Below, one piece after another: positions 6,142 to 6,640 of a DNA stretch of 6,640 bases. The stretch spans positions 1 through 6,640 of the forward strand of contig JANTFF010000040.1 of NCBI GenBank assembly GCA_024763575.1, given 5' to 3'. Position 1 is the first letter of the stretch; each line of letters opens with the position of its first letter. The notes below the pieces were generated by a model, which had not been told where the DNA came from, ran no database searches, and saw nothing but the letters and a program-made list of their open reading frames with translations. This DNA is from Sulfurovum sp. GTDB lineage: Bacteria; Campylobacterota; Campylobacteria; Campylobacterales; Sulfurovaceae. Position numbers and translations under genes: made by a program.

Positions 6142-6640
6142 GGATTATTGAGTAGTGTAGTAGAAATCTCTCTACTCAAAGCATTAATATAGCCAATAAG
6201 TGGCAATCTAAATGGAGCAAACTCTTCTATTGTGAAGTTTTTGAAATTTTTGGGATAGGATTTTAATCCTATTTTATTAGGCTCAATTTGATAACTTTTA
6301 GCTACTGCTACTTTGGTCATTTTTTTACTCCCATTGATATTTACTATTTTTGGGTCAAGAGATACTACTGTAGGTTTGAGTCTATAGATATGTACCCAAA
6401 ATGGTGTAGCAGAGTAGAAATCTGTAGTATTTATAAAACCTTTAGTTATTAATCCATATCCTTGTGCTTGATACTCTTTACAACCTAATATTCCACAATC
6501 ATTTATAGCTACTTTAGGAGCCTCATTTATAACAATAATTGCAGATAATCCTAAATGTTTAGATAAATTTTTATATATATTAGCTTTACCACTTCGTACT
6601 ACCCAATTACCATTTATATTTTTGAGCAGACCATTTACCT
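6138..6640 (-). CDS. Unrecognised protein, C-terminal part (5' end beyond right edge)
   Basis: On the - strand one frame stays open from the right edge to a TAA at 6138-6140, giving about 166 residues, so this is the 3' part of a longer gene. I do not recognise the family. The visible protein is basic and of soluble character. It contains NWVVRSGKANIYKN and SAIIVINEAPKVAINDCGILGC near the start, GYGLITKGF and TPFWVHIYRLKPTVVSLD in the middle, and FAPFRLPLIGYINALSREI near the end. Two cysteines lie close together (CGILGC). No membrane helix or repeat is visible. An internal Met at 6318-6320 has GGGAG 7 nt upstream, so a 60-residue product from there is formally possible. The 106 stop-free codons before it, with normal protein composition, favour the longer gene. 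Its stop overlaps that of the PP-loop gene by 4 nt, with no space for a separate terminator. Confidence 0.6.
   Translation of the reverse strand, partial: VNGLLKNINGNWVVRSGKANIYKNLSKHLGLSAIIVINEAPKVAINDCGILGCKEYQAQGYGLITKGFINTTDFYSATPFWVHIYRLKPTVVSLDPKIVNINGSKKMTKVAVAKSYQIEPNKIGLKSYPKNFKNFTIEEFAPFRLPLIGYINALSREISTTLLNNP
6328..6332 (-). promoter_or_regulatory. Possible internal ribosome site in the right-edge gene
   Basis: GGGAG on the - strand stands 7 nt before the in-frame ATG at 6320-6318. It could permit an internal start, giving a 60-residue product, but it may be only the codons for Gly-Ser within the longer gene. The upstream frame is fully open. Confidence 0.2.

Noticed and set aside
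6148..6179. Stem TTGAGTAG / CTACTCAA (8 bp, 16-nt loop) just after the PP-loop gene stop, as its terminator
   Set aside because: It lies inside the coding part of the facing gene, the loop is long, the stem is AT-rich and no U-run follows on either strand.
6138..6320. Independent 60-residue gene starting at 6320
   Set aside because: The same frame is open for more than 100 codons upstream with normal protein composition. The ribosome-site-like GGGAG is noted, but a longer gene is the simpler reading.

Overview
The window is AT-rich (roughly one third G+C) and densely coded. Arg is mostly AGA and Leu mostly TTA/CTA. The gene content is a glycan cassette, endonuclease IV and a PP-loop tRNA-thiolase-like protein. 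This suggests a member of the Campylobacterota (Sulfurimonas/Sulfurovum/Arcobacter-like). The genus cannot be fixed from the sequence alone.

Left part (1-4056, + strand): one tightly packed, probably co-transcribed run of four genes. It starts with the 3' part of a stand-alone MnmD-type tRNA methyltransferase that enters from outside the window. After a 12-nt gap comes a GH57 alpha-glucanotransferase/amylase. It overlaps by 13 nt a GalT-family hexose-1-phosphate nucleotidylyltransferase, which overlaps by 17 nt a ROK-family sugar kinase (probable glucokinase). The last three form a plausible alpha-glucan (glycogen/maltodextrin) utilisation or turnover cassette: GH57 rearranges or cuts the glucan, ROK phosphorylates released glucose, and the GalT-like enzyme connects hexose-1-phosphate with nucleotide sugars.

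Middle (4057-4125): a convergent gene junction with a 14-bp perfect palindrome and a 37-nt near-perfect hairpin, probably marking the transcript ends of both sides. On the - strand follows nfo (endonuclease IV, base-excision repair) with all nine metal ligands. Its probable extended -10 promoter lies in the 138-bp divergent region 5020-5157, the longest gene-free stretch here. That region also carries a small inverted repeat and a possible promoter for the next gene.

Right part (5158-6640): a PP-loop ATPase resembling tRNA thiolation enzymes, apparently with a C-terminal NFACT-R-like RNA-binding domain. Facing it, with stop codons overlapping by 4 nt, is the C-terminal part (about 166 residues) of an unrecognised protein whose gene continues beyond the right edge.

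I see no mobile element, CRISPR array, tRNA or rRNA gene, prophage or defence module. Most of the window is ordinary chromosome. The points worth a second look are the PP-loop/NFACT-R protein, the degenerate second metal site in GalT, the stand-alone MnmD next to glycan genes, and the unrecognised right-edge protein.
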